A DNA stretch of 64,000 nt from Pelethousia sp034928145 (GTDB taxonomy: Bacteria > Bacillota > Clostridia > Christensenellales > CAG-138): the NCBI GenBank assembly GCA_034928145.1, contig JAYFPE010000026.1, forward strand, positions 1 to 64,000, written 5' to 3'. Both the position numbers and the translations under genes were made by a program. Each line of letters starts with the position of its first letter. Position 1 is the first letter of the stretch. This document shows positions 50,080-57,856 of the stretch, piece by piece. The notes under the pieces were generated by a model. The model was not told the origin of the DNA, did no database searches, and saw nothing but the letters and a program-made list of their open reading frames with translations.

Positions 50080-51285
50080 CTAATAATTCAGCCGCCTTGT
50101 CCATTTCAATGCGTCCAAATAAAGATCCGCGTATGTATTAAGCCCGATCTTGTTCATGGGGTATTGATCGGCGACCTTGTCGTATTCGCCGGACTCACAG
50201 GCGATAACGCAGTTTAGCAGCCTGCGGTAATCGTTGTCTTCACCTACCAGCGCCTGCTTTACCTGATCCAAAAGGGGCAACCCCGTCACCACCTGCACCA
50301 TGGGTTTGTTGAGCAATACATCCAGGAAAGAAAATATTCCGGTAAAGAAATAGCTTACGCTTTCGTCGCGAAGGCCAAGCGCCTTGGCCGATAGTTCCAT
50401 CACCTTTCCTCTTATCATGGAGAGTTTGACCATTTCGGCATTCTCCACATTCTGGATGTCTTTGAGCATCATTAAGGAGAGCCATTGATATAGCTCCTCC
50501 ATCCCAATGTACGCTAAAGCGTGCCGAATGGTTTTAATTTGGTTTACAGCGCCATAATAAACCGAGTTGGCGAGATTTAGCAGCTTTAGTGAAAGGCCAA
50601 GGTCCCTTTCGATGATATTGGAGATAACCTGGTAGCTGGGTTCGGCATTATGCAATTCTTCCAGTATGCTGAAGATATTCGTGTTGAGCACGCAAATCTC
50701 CTTTGCGTTAACAACAACAGGCTTACTGAAAAAGTAACCTTGGAAGAAGTGATACCCTAATTTCGAGGCGATTTTGAAATCTTCACGCGTCTCTATCTTT
50801 TCTGCAAGAAACCTTTTCTTTGAGCCGTGGGATCTGATTAAAGCGCGTTGCTCGCTGAGGCTAACGGCCGGGTATTCTACTTTGATGATATCCGCCAATT
50901 CGATAAGGGGAATGAGATCATTGGAAAACACGAAATCATCCAGCGCAATGGTATATCCCATATCATGCAGCTTTTTGCAGGCCTCTACGGTGGCGGGCGT
51001 GACCGCGTCGCGCTCCAGCACTTCTATCACAACGTCTTTGCGGGGGAGAAGATAAGGAACGCTGCTGCCGATGAGATCCTTGGAAAAATTAATAAATGCC
51101 AGCGTCCCATCCGTAATGTCCTTTAGGCCCATGACCAGAACTGAATTGATAAGTAGTTCCGCCGTTGCCTGATTATCATCTATGCCGGGGAAAAAGTTCT
51201 GCTTGCTTTGACGATACAGCAACTCATAGCCGTATACGTTCAGGCATTTGTCGAAAATCGGTTGTCGGGCAATAAAAACTTCCAT
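50080..51285 (-). CDS. EAL-HDOD domain protein (YuxH-like)
   Basis: The 401-residue protein joins an N-terminal EAL-like domain (about 1-200) to a C-terminal HDOD domain (about 200-390). The EAL signature is replaced by YELLYR near residues 20-25, though IALDDFVF and LAEKIET recall the DDFGTG and E-x-V-E motifs. Catalysis is therefore doubtful and it may act as a c-di-GMP-related signalling adaptor. HDOD is a degenerate HD fold seen in signal transduction proteins. It is downstream of a small Cys-rich protein gene on the same transcript. Confidence 0.87.
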   Translation of the reverse strand: MEVFIARQPIFDKCLNVYGYELLYRQSKQNFFPGIDDNQATAELLINSVLVMGLKDITDGTLAFINFSKDLIGSSVPYLLPRKDVVIEVLERDAVTPATVEACKKLHDMGYTIALDDFVFSNDLIPLIELADIIKVEYPAVSLSEQRALIRSHGSKKRFLAEKIETREDFKIASKLGYHFFQGYFFSKPVVVNAKEICVLNTNIFSILEELHNAEPSYQVISNIIERDLGLSLKLLNLANSVYYGAVNQIKTIRHALAYIGMEELYQWLSLMMLKDIQNVENAEMVKLSMIRGKVMELSAKALGLRDESVSYFFTGIFSFLDVLLNKPMVQVVTGLPLLDQVKQALVGEDNDYRRLLNCVIACESGEYDKVADQYPMNKIGLNTYADLYLDALKWTRRLNY

Positions 51286-51323
51286 GATTCATACCCAATA
51301 CTTCGTAGCATAAAAGGCATTCA

Positions 51324-51551
51324 TTATTTATTAGATGTAGTTTCCGCCAGGATCTTGCGGGATATGTCGTGCATGTTCGGATATAGGCTTATTGGAACAG
51401 CCGCCGAGCCCAGCACAATGCCAACCGCGTATCTGGCACACTGCGGATAATCACTCAAGCAGTATTTCTGCTTGAATATAGAGCCGATCCCCTGATCTAG
51501 GGGCATCCGATCATTAAAGAAAGGACACCGTTCCAGGAATTCGCAGTGCAT
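51324..51551 (-). CDS. Small Cys-rich protein linked to an EAL-HDOD gene
   Basis: This 75-residue protein begins MHCEFLERCPFFND and continues YCLSDYPQCARYAVG, giving Cys3, Cys8 and two later Cys spaced C-x6-C. The pattern resembles a small family found beside bacterial signalling genes; a metal or iron-sulfur site is plausible but unproven. The ATG at 51551 follows GGAGG; a GTG one codon upstream is possible. It precedes the EAL-HDOD gene by 38 bases. Confidence 0.7.
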   Translation of the reverse strand: MHCEFLERCPFFNDRMPLDQGIGSIFKQKYCLSDYPQCARYAVGIVLGSAAVPISLYPNMHDISRKILAETTSNK

Positions 51552-51597
51552 CACTTATTCCTCCATCTAAAGCGGGTTTGCCGGTTAAAAACAGAAC

Positions 51598-51654
51598 AAA
51601 ATCCCGAATCGTATTATGCCGTACCAGGCAGACCTTGAATGAAAAATCGGGAAT
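51598..51654 (-). other. Folded leader of the Cys-rich/EAL-HDOD operon
   Basis: Read leftward, TCCCGAT and ATTCGGGA close an outer stem around an inner TGCC-TGGTAC-GGCA hairpin, followed by a T-rich stretch. It lies in a 5' leader of about 135 bases and could be an attenuator. It is not a recognisable c-di-GMP riboswitch. Confidence 0.4.
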
Positions 51655-51692
51655 TATGCCAGTTTCAGGGGTATCCTGCCTCTATATCCACA

Positions 51693-51721
51693 ATTATACA
51701 ATGGATATTATTCTTAATCAA
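51693..51721 (-). promoter_or_regulatory. Promoter of the Cys-rich/EAL-HDOD operon
   Basis: Read leftward, TTGATT and TATAAT are separated by 17 bases. Confidence 0.8.
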
Positions 51722-51802
51722 TATATATTATAAAGAAAGAATGGCACTTATATGGAAAGCTATTTTTATTATGCATCCTTATTATAGAAAGGCCGCCCAA
51801 GC

Positions 51803-51846
51803 AAAAAACCTGCAATTGGCAGATAGGGTGCAATTACAGGCTTTTT
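51803..51846 (-). terminator. Terminator of the 96-residue protein gene
   Basis: Read leftward, CCTGTAATTGC and GCCAATTGCAGG pair and are followed by TTTTTTGC. Confidence 0.75.
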
Positions 51847-51877
51847 GGCATAATAGGAAACGCCGCCGCTTACAGGT

Positions 51878-52168
51878 TCACTGTAATTGTTGCATCACGT
51901 ATAATAGCCTCTGCTGCTGCTCGGGTGTGAGCATGGGGGCCAGACGCTGGGCCACATTGGTCAGTTCATTGGGGTCGATGGTCCCCATTTGCCGGGCTTG
52001 GCGCAGCTCATTCATCAGCTCCGTTTCGCTCTTGCCGCCGTAGTGGTTTACGATGCTTTGTATCTCGTTGATCTGGTTGGGATCCGCGTTTTGCACGGCT
52101 TGATTCATGGCGTCCGTGTTAGGCAGGGGCGTTTTGGTGCTTTTGCTGCCCTGTAACGTTCTTTTCAT
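51878..52168 (-). CDS. Small polar protein, divergent partner of the NMG-repeat protein
   Basis: The 96-residue protein is rich in Gln, Asn, Met and Leu, without a signal peptide or membrane segment. Two helical parts are apparent (NQINEIQSIVNHYGGKSETE and LTNVAQRLAPMLTPEQQQRL). The second resembles MEPFLAPAERSHIAQQLG in the divergent gene at 52272, hinting at common ancestry or interaction. The start at 52168 follows GAGGTG; the longer frame lacks a ribosome site. Function not recognised. Confidence 0.65.
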   Translation of the reverse strand: MKRTLQGSKSTKTPLPNTDAMNQAVQNADPNQINEIQSIVNHYGGKSETELMNELRQARQMGTIDPNELTNVAQRLAPMLTPEQQQRLLYVMQQLQ

Positions 52169-52271
52169 GCAATCACCTCGCTTTATTACTATGCGGCCTT
52201 TTGCCCCGGGGTTCACAAGAAGGCCAAGGCGCATATCTTGTTATAGGAGAGATTTACAAGGAGGAGAAAAC

Positions 52272-52817
52272 ATGCAGCGCATCGCACCCAATACTATGCC
52301 CCCCAGGGGCGGCAGCGGCGGCAGGCAAGGCGGCGCAGGAGGATCGGGAGAATCCCCCGCCTACCGCATGGCCAGCCGTATCCGCGCCGAGCAGGGGCCG
52401 GAGCGCGCCGCGCAATATCTACGAGCGATGGAGCCCTTTCTGGCCCCGGCTGAGCGCAGCCACATCGCCCAGCAGCTGGGCCTGCGCGTACCCCCCCCGC
52501 CTCCGGCCCCGCCCCCGGCATCCAACCAGACGCCCCTCAGCGGCATGCCGGGTCTTGACGGCGGCGCTATGCCCAATATCGGCAATATGGGCAACATGGG
52601 TCCTCTGGGCAATATGGGCAACATGGGCAACATGGGAAATATGGGTCCCCTGGGCAACATCGGCAACATTATGCAAATGATGCAACTCTTCCAGGGGCTT
52701 TCCGCCGGCAATGCGGGCGGCGGCACAGGCGGCAACCCGCTGGGGGGCCTTGGCGGTGGCAATCCCATGCAGCTGGCCCAAATGCTGGGCTCTTTAATGG
52801 GCGGCAAGAAGAATTAG
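52272..52817 (+). CDS. Gly/Met/Asn-rich repeat protein
   Basis: The 181-residue protein has a Gly/Arg/Ser-rich start, a short helical part (AYRMASRIRAEQGPERAAQY to about residue 75), a polyproline stretch (PPPPPAPPPA), then repeats of Asn-Met-Gly and Gly-Asn-Ile units (about 101-133) and a Gly/Met/Gln-rich tail. There is no signal peptide. The start follows AGGAGG and is 103 bases from the divergent gene start. Low complexity of this kind occurs in spore-coat and surface proteins, but no function can be assigned. Confidence 0.65.
   Translation: MQRIAPNTMPPRGGSGGRQGGAGGSGESPAYRMASRIRAEQGPERAAQYLRAMEPFLAPAERSHIAQQLGLRVPPPPPAPPPASNQTPLSGMPGLDGGAMPNIGNMGNMGPLGNMGNMGNMGNMGPLGNIGNIMQMMQLFQGLSAGNAGGGTGGNPLGGLGGGNPMQLAQMLGSLMGGKKN
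52574..52670 (+). repeat. 9-base tandem repeats encoding Asn-Met-Gly
   Basis: Variants of GGCAACATG/GGCAATATG repeat about ten times, twice interrupted by a GGTCC(T/C)CTG unit (Gly-Pro-Leu). Synonymous third-position changes between units suggest selection on the protein. Confidence 0.85.
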
Positions 52818-52864
52818 CGAGTGGATAAAGAGAAGTTTCATCCTGCGATACCAAATACATATGA

Positions 52865-52893
52865 TTGTCATAATCGTTTGGTATATGTATACT
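52865..52893 (+). promoter_or_regulatory. Promoter of lon
   Basis: TTGTCA and TATACT are separated by 17 bases. No CIRCE-type heat-shock operator is visible beside it. Confidence 0.85.
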
Positions 52894-52948
52894 GATACAA
52901 GGAACTTTTGCCGCGCCACGGGCCGCGGCTGCAGAAAGGTGAACGGCT

Positions 52949-55336
52949 ATGACACAACGCGTATATGAAAACATCCCGGTGGTGGCTCTGCGGGGGCTGG
53001 TCGTGTTGCCCGGAGAACTGTTGCATTTTGACGCCGGGCGGGATAAGAGCGTGAATGCGCTCAACGAGGCCCTGGGGCGGGACGATATGGTTTTCTTGAG
53101 CGCACAGCACGACGCCCGCAAGGCGGATATCACGACGGAGGATATCTTCGAGGTGGGTATGCTTTGCAAGCTAAGGCAAATGCTCAGCCTGCCCGGGGAT
53201 AGCAGCCGGGTGTTCGTGGAGGGCGTGTGTAGGGCTGTGGCCGTATCCATCAGCGATGGGGAATACATGGTGGCGGATATTGCCTGCCTCGAGGACGCGC
53301 CCTGCGACAAGGCGGTGGCGGAGGCCCTTCGCAGGCGGCTGGGGGGGGAGTTGGCCGAATATGCCGCCCTTAGCCCCCGCATGAATTCCGACGCGCTGGC
53401 CACCATAGAAAGCAAGGCGGATCCCGGCGTTTATGCGGACGCCGTGGCCAATGCCGTTATGCAAAAAGCAGCGGACAGGCAGTCCTTTTTGGAGGAAGTG
53501 GATCCGGTGCGGCGGCTCAAAATGGCTCTGCGCCACCTAAAGGGCGAGGTCGAGATCCTTCGGGCGGATCGGCGCATCGCCAAAGAAGTCCAAACCCAGG
53601 TGGATAAAAACCAAAAGGAATACTACCTTCGGGAGCAGATCAAGGCCATCCGCAAGGAGCTGGGCGACACCCAGGCATCCGAGGTGGACGCCATGCGGGA
53701 GCGCTTGGCCGATAAGGATATGCCGGAAGATGTGCGCGAAAAGGTAAGCCGCGAGATCGACCGCTTCGCAGACCTGCCCGCGGGCAGCCATGAGCAGCCG
53801 CCCAGGCGCAATTATATTGAGTGCATGCTGGACTTGCCCTGGCGCGAGCAGAGCGAGGATAACATCAGCATTTCCCACGCGCGGGAGGTGCTGGAGGCGG
53901 ATCATTACGGCCTGCCCAAGGTGAAACAGCGCATTTTGGAATACCTCGCCGTGGCCAATCTCACCGGCAAGGTTAATGGGCAAGTCATCTGCTTCGTGGG
54001 CCCGCCGGGCGTGGGCAAAACCTCCGTGAGCGAATCCATCGCCCGCGCTTTGGGCCGCAAGTTTGTGCGTATGAGCCTAGGCGGCATCCGCGACGAGGCG
54101 GAGATACGCGGCCACCGCCGCACCTACATCGGTTCTATGCCGGGCCGGGTCATAGCCGCCCTGCGCCAAGCCGGGGTGGTGAACCCCGTGATTCTCTTCG
54201 ACGAGATCGACAAATTGGCCGCGGATGGCCATGGCGACCCTTCTTCCGCCATGCTGGAGGTGCTGGATGGGGCGCAGAATTTCGCTTTCCGCGATCATTT
54301 TTTGGAAACGCCCTATGACCTTTCCAAGGTTTTGTTTTTGACGACCGCCAATGACCGCTCGGCCATCCCTGCTCCCTTGCTCGATAGGTTGGAGGTCATC
54401 GAGGTGCCCAGTTACCTGGATACGGAAAAGGCCGAGATCGCCAAGCGCCACCTGATCCCCAAGCAAATGGAGAAGCACGGCCTCAAACGGGGCATGCTGA
54501 CCATACCGGATGTGCTTTTGCCCGCCATCATCCGGGGCTATACGGCCGAGGCCGGCGTGCGGGAGCTGGAGCGCACCATCGGCTCCATCTGCCGCAAGGC
54601 CGCCTGCGAGATCGGTGAGGGTAAGCAGCGGGTGCGCCTTACCCGGGCAAGGCTGGCCGAATATTTGGGCCAGCCCAAATACCGAGACCATACCGTGAAA
54701 AGGCCGGATGCGGTGGGTGTGGCCAATGGCATGGCCTGGACGCGCACCGGCGGCGAGCTGCTGGAAATCGAAGTAGCGGCCGTACCGGGCACGGGCCAGG
54801 TGCAGATGACGGGCAGGCTGGGGGATGTGATGCAGGAGAGCGTACGCGCCGCCATGACCTTTGTGCGGACCAACGCCGAGGCGCTGGGCATCGCAGCCGA
54901 GGATTTCCGCGAGAAGGATATCCATCTGCACGTGCCCGAGGGGGCCGTTCCCAAGGATGGCCCCAGCGCGGGCATCACCATGGCCACGGCTATCGCCAGC
55001 GCCCTTTCGGGCGCGCCCGTGCGTTCCAACGTGGCCATGACCGGGGAGATCAGCCTGCGAGGTAATGTGCTTCCCATCGGCGGCCTAAGGGAAAAGCTGC
55101 TGGCTGCCGTGCGCGGCGGCCTTAGTGTGGCCGTGATCCCGGCGGAGAACCGGCGGGATCTCGACGAGGTGCCGGCGGAAGTGAAAGAAGCCCTGCGCAT
55201 CGAATTCGTGGAGGACGCCATGGCGGCCCTGCGCGCGGCCCTCACCAGGCTGCCCGGCCCCCGCGCCTATACGGGCGCGCACAAGGGCGAGCAGGGGCCC
55301 GCTGCCCAAAGTGCGCTGATGATGCGCGATCAATAA
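52949..55336 (+). CDS. lon: ATP-dependent protease Lon
   Basis: The 795-residue protein has the full LonA layout: N-terminal substrate domain (about 1-200), coiled linker (YYLREQIKAIRKELG), AAA+ module with Walker A GPPGVGKTS at 351-359 and LFDEIDK, and a C-terminal protease with the Ser673/Lys716 dyad (KDGPSAGITMATA; GLREKLLAAVRGG). It degrades damaged and regulatory proteins in the cytoplasm. It is followed 17 bases later by ysxC, a common Firmicute order. Confidence 0.97.
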   Translation: MTQRVYENIPVVALRGLVVLPGELLHFDAGRDKSVNALNEALGRDDMVFLSAQHDARKADITTEDIFEVGMLCKLRQMLSLPGDSSRVFVEGVCRAVAVSISDGEYMVADIACLEDAPCDKAVAEALRRRLGGELAEYAALSPRMNSDALATIESKADPGVYADAVANAVMQKAADRQSFLEEVDPVRRLKMALRHLKGEVEILRADRRIAKEVQTQVDKNQKEYYLREQIKAIRKELGDTQASEVDAMRERLADKDMPEDVREKVSREIDRFADLPAGSHEQPPRRNYIECMLDLPWREQSEDNISISHAREVLEADHYGLPKVKQRILEYLAVANLTGKVNGQVICFVGPPGVGKTSVSESIARALGRKFVRMSLGGIRDEAEIRGHRRTYIGSMPGRVIAALRQAGVVNPVILFDEIDKLAADGHGDPSSAMLEVLDGAQNFAFRDHFLETPYDLSKVLFLTTANDRSAIPAPLLDRLEVIEVPSYLDTEKAEIAKRHLIPKQMEKHGLKRGMLTIPDVLLPAIIRGYTAEAGVRELERTIGSICRKAACEIGEGKQRVRLTRARLAEYLGQPKYRDHTVKRPDAVGVANGMAWTRTGGELLEIEVAAVPGTGQVQMTGRLGDVMQESVRAAMTFVRTNAEALGIAAEDFREKDIHLHVPEGAVPKDGPSAGITMATAIASALSGAPVRSNVAMTGEISLRGNVLPIGGLREKLLAAVRGGLSVAVIPAENRRDLDEVPAEVKEALRIEFVEDAMAALRAALTRLPGPRAYTGAHKGEQGPAAQSALMMRDQ

Positions 55337-55353
55337 AAAATGGAGGATCGGCC

Positions 55354-56013
55354 ATGGAACCCTTCGCCATCAAGCAAGCGGCTTTCGTAACCAGCGTAGG
55401 CCTGGGGGGCGATTATCCACAGCCCCTGGAATCAGGCGTGGAGATTGCCCTAGTGGGCAAATCCAACGTGGGCAAATCCAGCCTCATTAATTCCCTTTGC
55501 AACAATTATAAGCTGGCCCGCGTATCCGGCAGCCCGGGCAAAACCAGGCTGATTAATTATTTCGCCATCAACCGCCAGTTCTATTTTGTGGATTTGCCTG
55601 GCTACGGCTTTGCCAGGGCTCCTAAGAGCGAAAAGGAGAAGTGGGGCCAGCTGATGGAGGCCTATCTTTCCAGCGGCCGCGTGACCCATCTTTTTTTGCT
55701 GCTGGATATCCGCCACGAGCCCACAGCGGAGGACAAGCAGATGTTCCAATGGGTGCTCTATTACGGCGTGCCCTTTACCCTGGTGGCCACTAAGGCGGAT
55801 AAGATTGCCAAGTCCAAGCGTAAGCAGGCCGCAAACGCCGCGGCCAAGCATTTGGGCGCGCCGCCCTCCGCCCTGCCTTACTCCGGCGAAACGGGGGAGG
55901 GGCGGCCGGAGCTGCTCGAGCGCATGGGAAAAATCGTAGAGGACCATATTTCCTTGCACAATACGAAAACTCCTATTGACATAGATAGTTCCCTTTTGCA
56001 TACTCTGGAATGA
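55354..56013 (+). CDS. ysxC: Ribosome biogenesis GTPase YsxC/EngB
   Basis: The 219-residue GTPase has G1 GKSNVGKSSLIN (about 37-48), the switch segment SGSPGKTRLINYF, G3 DLPGYG, G4 TKAD and the EngB C-terminal fold. It helps assemble the 50S subunit. The ATG at 55354 has GGAGG upstream, and the gene shares the lon transcript. Confidence 0.95.
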   Translation: MEPFAIKQAAFVTSVGLGGDYPQPLESGVEIALVGKSNVGKSSLINSLCNNYKLARVSGSPGKTRLINYFAINRQFYFVDLPGYGFARAPKSEKEKWGQLMEAYLSSGRVTHLFLLLDIRHEPTAEDKQMFQWVLYYGVPFTLVATKADKIAKSKRKQAANAAAKHLGAPPSALPYSGETGEGRPELLERMGKIVEDHISLHNTKTPIDIDSSLLHTLE

Positions 56014-56060
56014 AGATCGAGCAGGTCTGAATTTTACGCGATGCGACCGGAGGAAATGAT

Positions 56061-56468
56061 ATGGGTCTCAAAAAGTGCCCACGTTGCGAGTTGAACTACA
56101 TCCGCGAGGGTGAAAAATACTGCGACGTCTGCAAGCGGTATATGAAGGGCGAGGCCGATGCGGACACAGTGGCCGCCACCTGCGTGGAGTGCGGGGAGCG
56201 CCCCGCCGTGCGGGGGAACGAGCTGTGTGCCATTTGCCTTCGGGAGGTGCGCCGCCAGGCCGCGCTGGCCAAACTGGCGGTTGATCTGCCGGAGGATGTG
56301 GGTATGGGCGAGACCGATATGGACGATATGGAGGTGCCGCTGGGCGGCCCGGACGATATCCCCGAGCGGGAGCTGGAGGAGATTGACCGGGAGCTGGGCG
56401 GCGACTTGGACGAGGAGGATGAGGATGTGGATGTGGATCCATTCTCCGACGAGGAAGACGAAGATTAG
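56061..56468 (+). CDS. Double zinc-ribbon protein with acidic tail
   Basis: The 135-residue protein has two CxxC pairs (Cys6/Cys9 and Cys21/Cys24), then two more (CVEC and CAIC, about 43-61), enough for two zinc ribbons. The remaining half is strongly acidic, ending in runs of Asp and Glu (DLDEEDEDVDVD). No enzymatic domain is visible. It could bind nucleic acid or a basic ribosomal partner, as its place after ysxC might hint. Function not recognised. Confidence 0.7.
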   Translation: MGLKKCPRCELNYIREGEKYCDVCKRYMKGEADADTVAATCVECGERPAVRGNELCAICLREVRRQAALAKLAVDLPEDVGMGETDMDDMEVPLGGPDDIPERELEEIDRELGGDLDEEDEDVDVDPFSDEEDED

Positions 56469-56510
56469 GGCATGCCTTTGGGTATTGCCATAGGATAGGA
56501 GGTGCGGGCC

Positions 56511-57203
56511 ATGCGGATTTTTGCCCTGGGTGACCCGCATCTTTCTTTATCCACGGACAAGCCCATGGATATCTTCGGCCCCAATTGGGATGACCACGCG
56601 GCCCGCCTAGAAGCAGCCTGGCGCGCTGCCGTGCAGCCGGAAGACGCGGTTCTCCTGCCCGGCGATATCAGCTGGGCCATGAGCCTTAACGAGGCCAAAG
56701 CCGATCTTGCATTCCTGGCTGCCCTGCCCGGCACAAAGGTGCTGCTTAGGGGCAACCACGATTATTGGTGGAGTTCCATATCCAAAGTGCGCGCGGCCCT
56801 CCCCGCCGGCATGCATGCCGTGCAGAACGACAGCCTTGTCCTGAGCGGCATGGCCGTGCTGGGCACACGTGGCTGGGTTTGCCCGGGCAGCGCCCTCTTC
56901 GACCCGGCTACGGATCAAAAACTTTACGAGCGCGAACTGATCCGCTTGGAGCTTTCCCTCAAATCCGCTCCTGCCGGCCTGCCTAAGCTCTGCATGCTGC
57001 ACTATCCCCCCTTCAACGAGCGGCGGCAACAGAGCGGCTTTACCGAGCTTTTGGAGGCCTATGGCGTAGAGCGCGCCGTGTATGGCCATCTCCATGGCAA
57101 AGCCTGCAGGAATGCCTTTGAGGGCCGGCGAAACGGCGTGGAATATATTCTTTGTTCCGCAGACCATTTGGAATTTATCCCTAAGCTTATTTTGGAGACT
57201 TAG
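56511..57203 (+). CDS. Calcineurin-like metallophosphoesterase
   Basis: The 230-residue protein shows the metallophosphoesterase motif series FALGDPHLS, LLPGDISWA, LRGNHDYWW, MLHYPPF and YGHLHG, the metal ligands of the family. The substrate is unknown. The start at 56511 follows AGGAGG, in preference to a GTG overlapping that site. It closes the lon-ysxC cluster and is followed by a terminator. Confidence 0.88.
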   Translation: MRIFALGDPHLSLSTDKPMDIFGPNWDDHAARLEAAWRAAVQPEDAVLLPGDISWAMSLNEAKADLAFLAALPGTKVLLRGNHDYWWSSISKVRAALPAGMHAVQNDSLVLSGMAVLGTRGWVCPGSALFDPATDQKLYERELIRLELSLKSAPAGLPKLCMLHYPPFNERRQQSGFTELLEAYGVERAVYGHLHGKACRNAFEGRRNGVEYILCSADHLEFIPKLILET

Positions 57204-57221
57204 CCGCCTACACGGCATTTT

Positions 57222-57256
57222 AACCGGCTTGATTATGGCAGGCCGGTTCTTTTTTG
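57222..57256 (+). terminator. Terminator of the lon-ysxC cluster
   Basis: AACCGGC and GCCGGTT flank a 13-base loop, followed by CTTTTTT. Confidence 0.85.
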
Positions 57257-57296
57257 TTTTGGGACAAAATAATTCCAAGCAATCGGCTATGAATTA

Positions 57297-57325
57297 TTGA
57301 CAAGGGCCGGGCCGTGTGGTACAGT
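57297..57325 (+). promoter_or_regulatory. Promoter of iscR-iscS-iscU
   Basis: TTGACA and TACAGT are separated by 17 bases. Confidence 0.82.
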
Positions 57326-57341
57326 ATCGATGGAGAAATCA

Positions 57342-57354
57342 GAGTAGACTACTC
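57342..57354 (+). promoter_or_regulatory. Candidate IscR operator
   Basis: GAGTAG-A-CTACTC is a perfect 13-base palindrome about 10 bases downstream of the likely transcription start, followed by CGGAATT. Rrf2/IscR sites in Clostridia are palindromic around this kind of TAG/CTA core, so autorepression is likely. Confidence 0.6.
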
Positions 57355-57373
57355 GGAATTGGGGGTGCAATCC

Positions 57374-57835
57374 ATGAAGCTATCGACGCGGGGCCGTTAT
57401 GGCTTAAAAGCCATGGTGGATTTGGCCGTGAATTATGGCGGCGGCATGGTGAGCACCGCTTCCCTGGCCGCTATGCAGGGCATTAGCGATGCGTATTTAG
57501 AGCAGCTCATCGCAACGCTACGCAAGGCGGGCCTGGTCAATTCCGTGCGGGGGGCCCAGGGGGGCTATTCCCTGGCCAGGCCGCCGGGTGAGATCAGCGT
57601 GAACGAGGTGCTCCGGGTGCTGGAAGGCAGCACGTCCGTGATGGATTGCGTGAGTACCGAGGGTGCGGCCTGTGATAACGCCTGCGCTTGCAGCGCCCGG
57701 CCCCTTTGGCTCAAGCTGCAAAGCCGTATCGACGAGGTGCTGGATTCCACTACCTTGGCGGATATGGCCGAGGATTATGTGTTCCAGCGCAGCCGCTTGC
57801 GGGCAGCGCAGGAGCGTAGCGAGCAATTAAAATAA
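57374..57835 (+). CDS. iscR: Rrf2 family regulator (IscR-like)
   Basis: The 153-residue protein has the Rrf2 winged helix (MKLSTRGRYGLKAMVDLA) and the cluster-binding segment with Cys92, Cys100, Cys104 and Cys106 before SARPLW; IscR uses three such Cys for a [2Fe-2S] cluster. It probably represses the following cysteine desulfurase and scaffold genes when clusters are plentiful. The start at 57374 yields the canonical N-terminus. A palindrome in the leader is its likely own operator. Confidence 0.9.
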   Translation: MKLSTRGRYGLKAMVDLAVNYGGGMVSTASLAAMQGISDAYLEQLIATLRKAGLVNSVRGAQGGYSLARPPGEISVNEVLRVLEGSTSVMDCVSTEGAACDNACACSARPLWLKLQSRIDEVLDSTTLADMAEDYVFQRSRLRAAQERSEQLK

Positions 57836-57856
57836 ATTAAAATAAGAGGAAGCGCC

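Noticed and set aside
52574..52670. CRISPR-like repeat array
   Set aside because: The 9-base units are contiguous, in frame and encode Asn-Met-Gly; there are no spacers.
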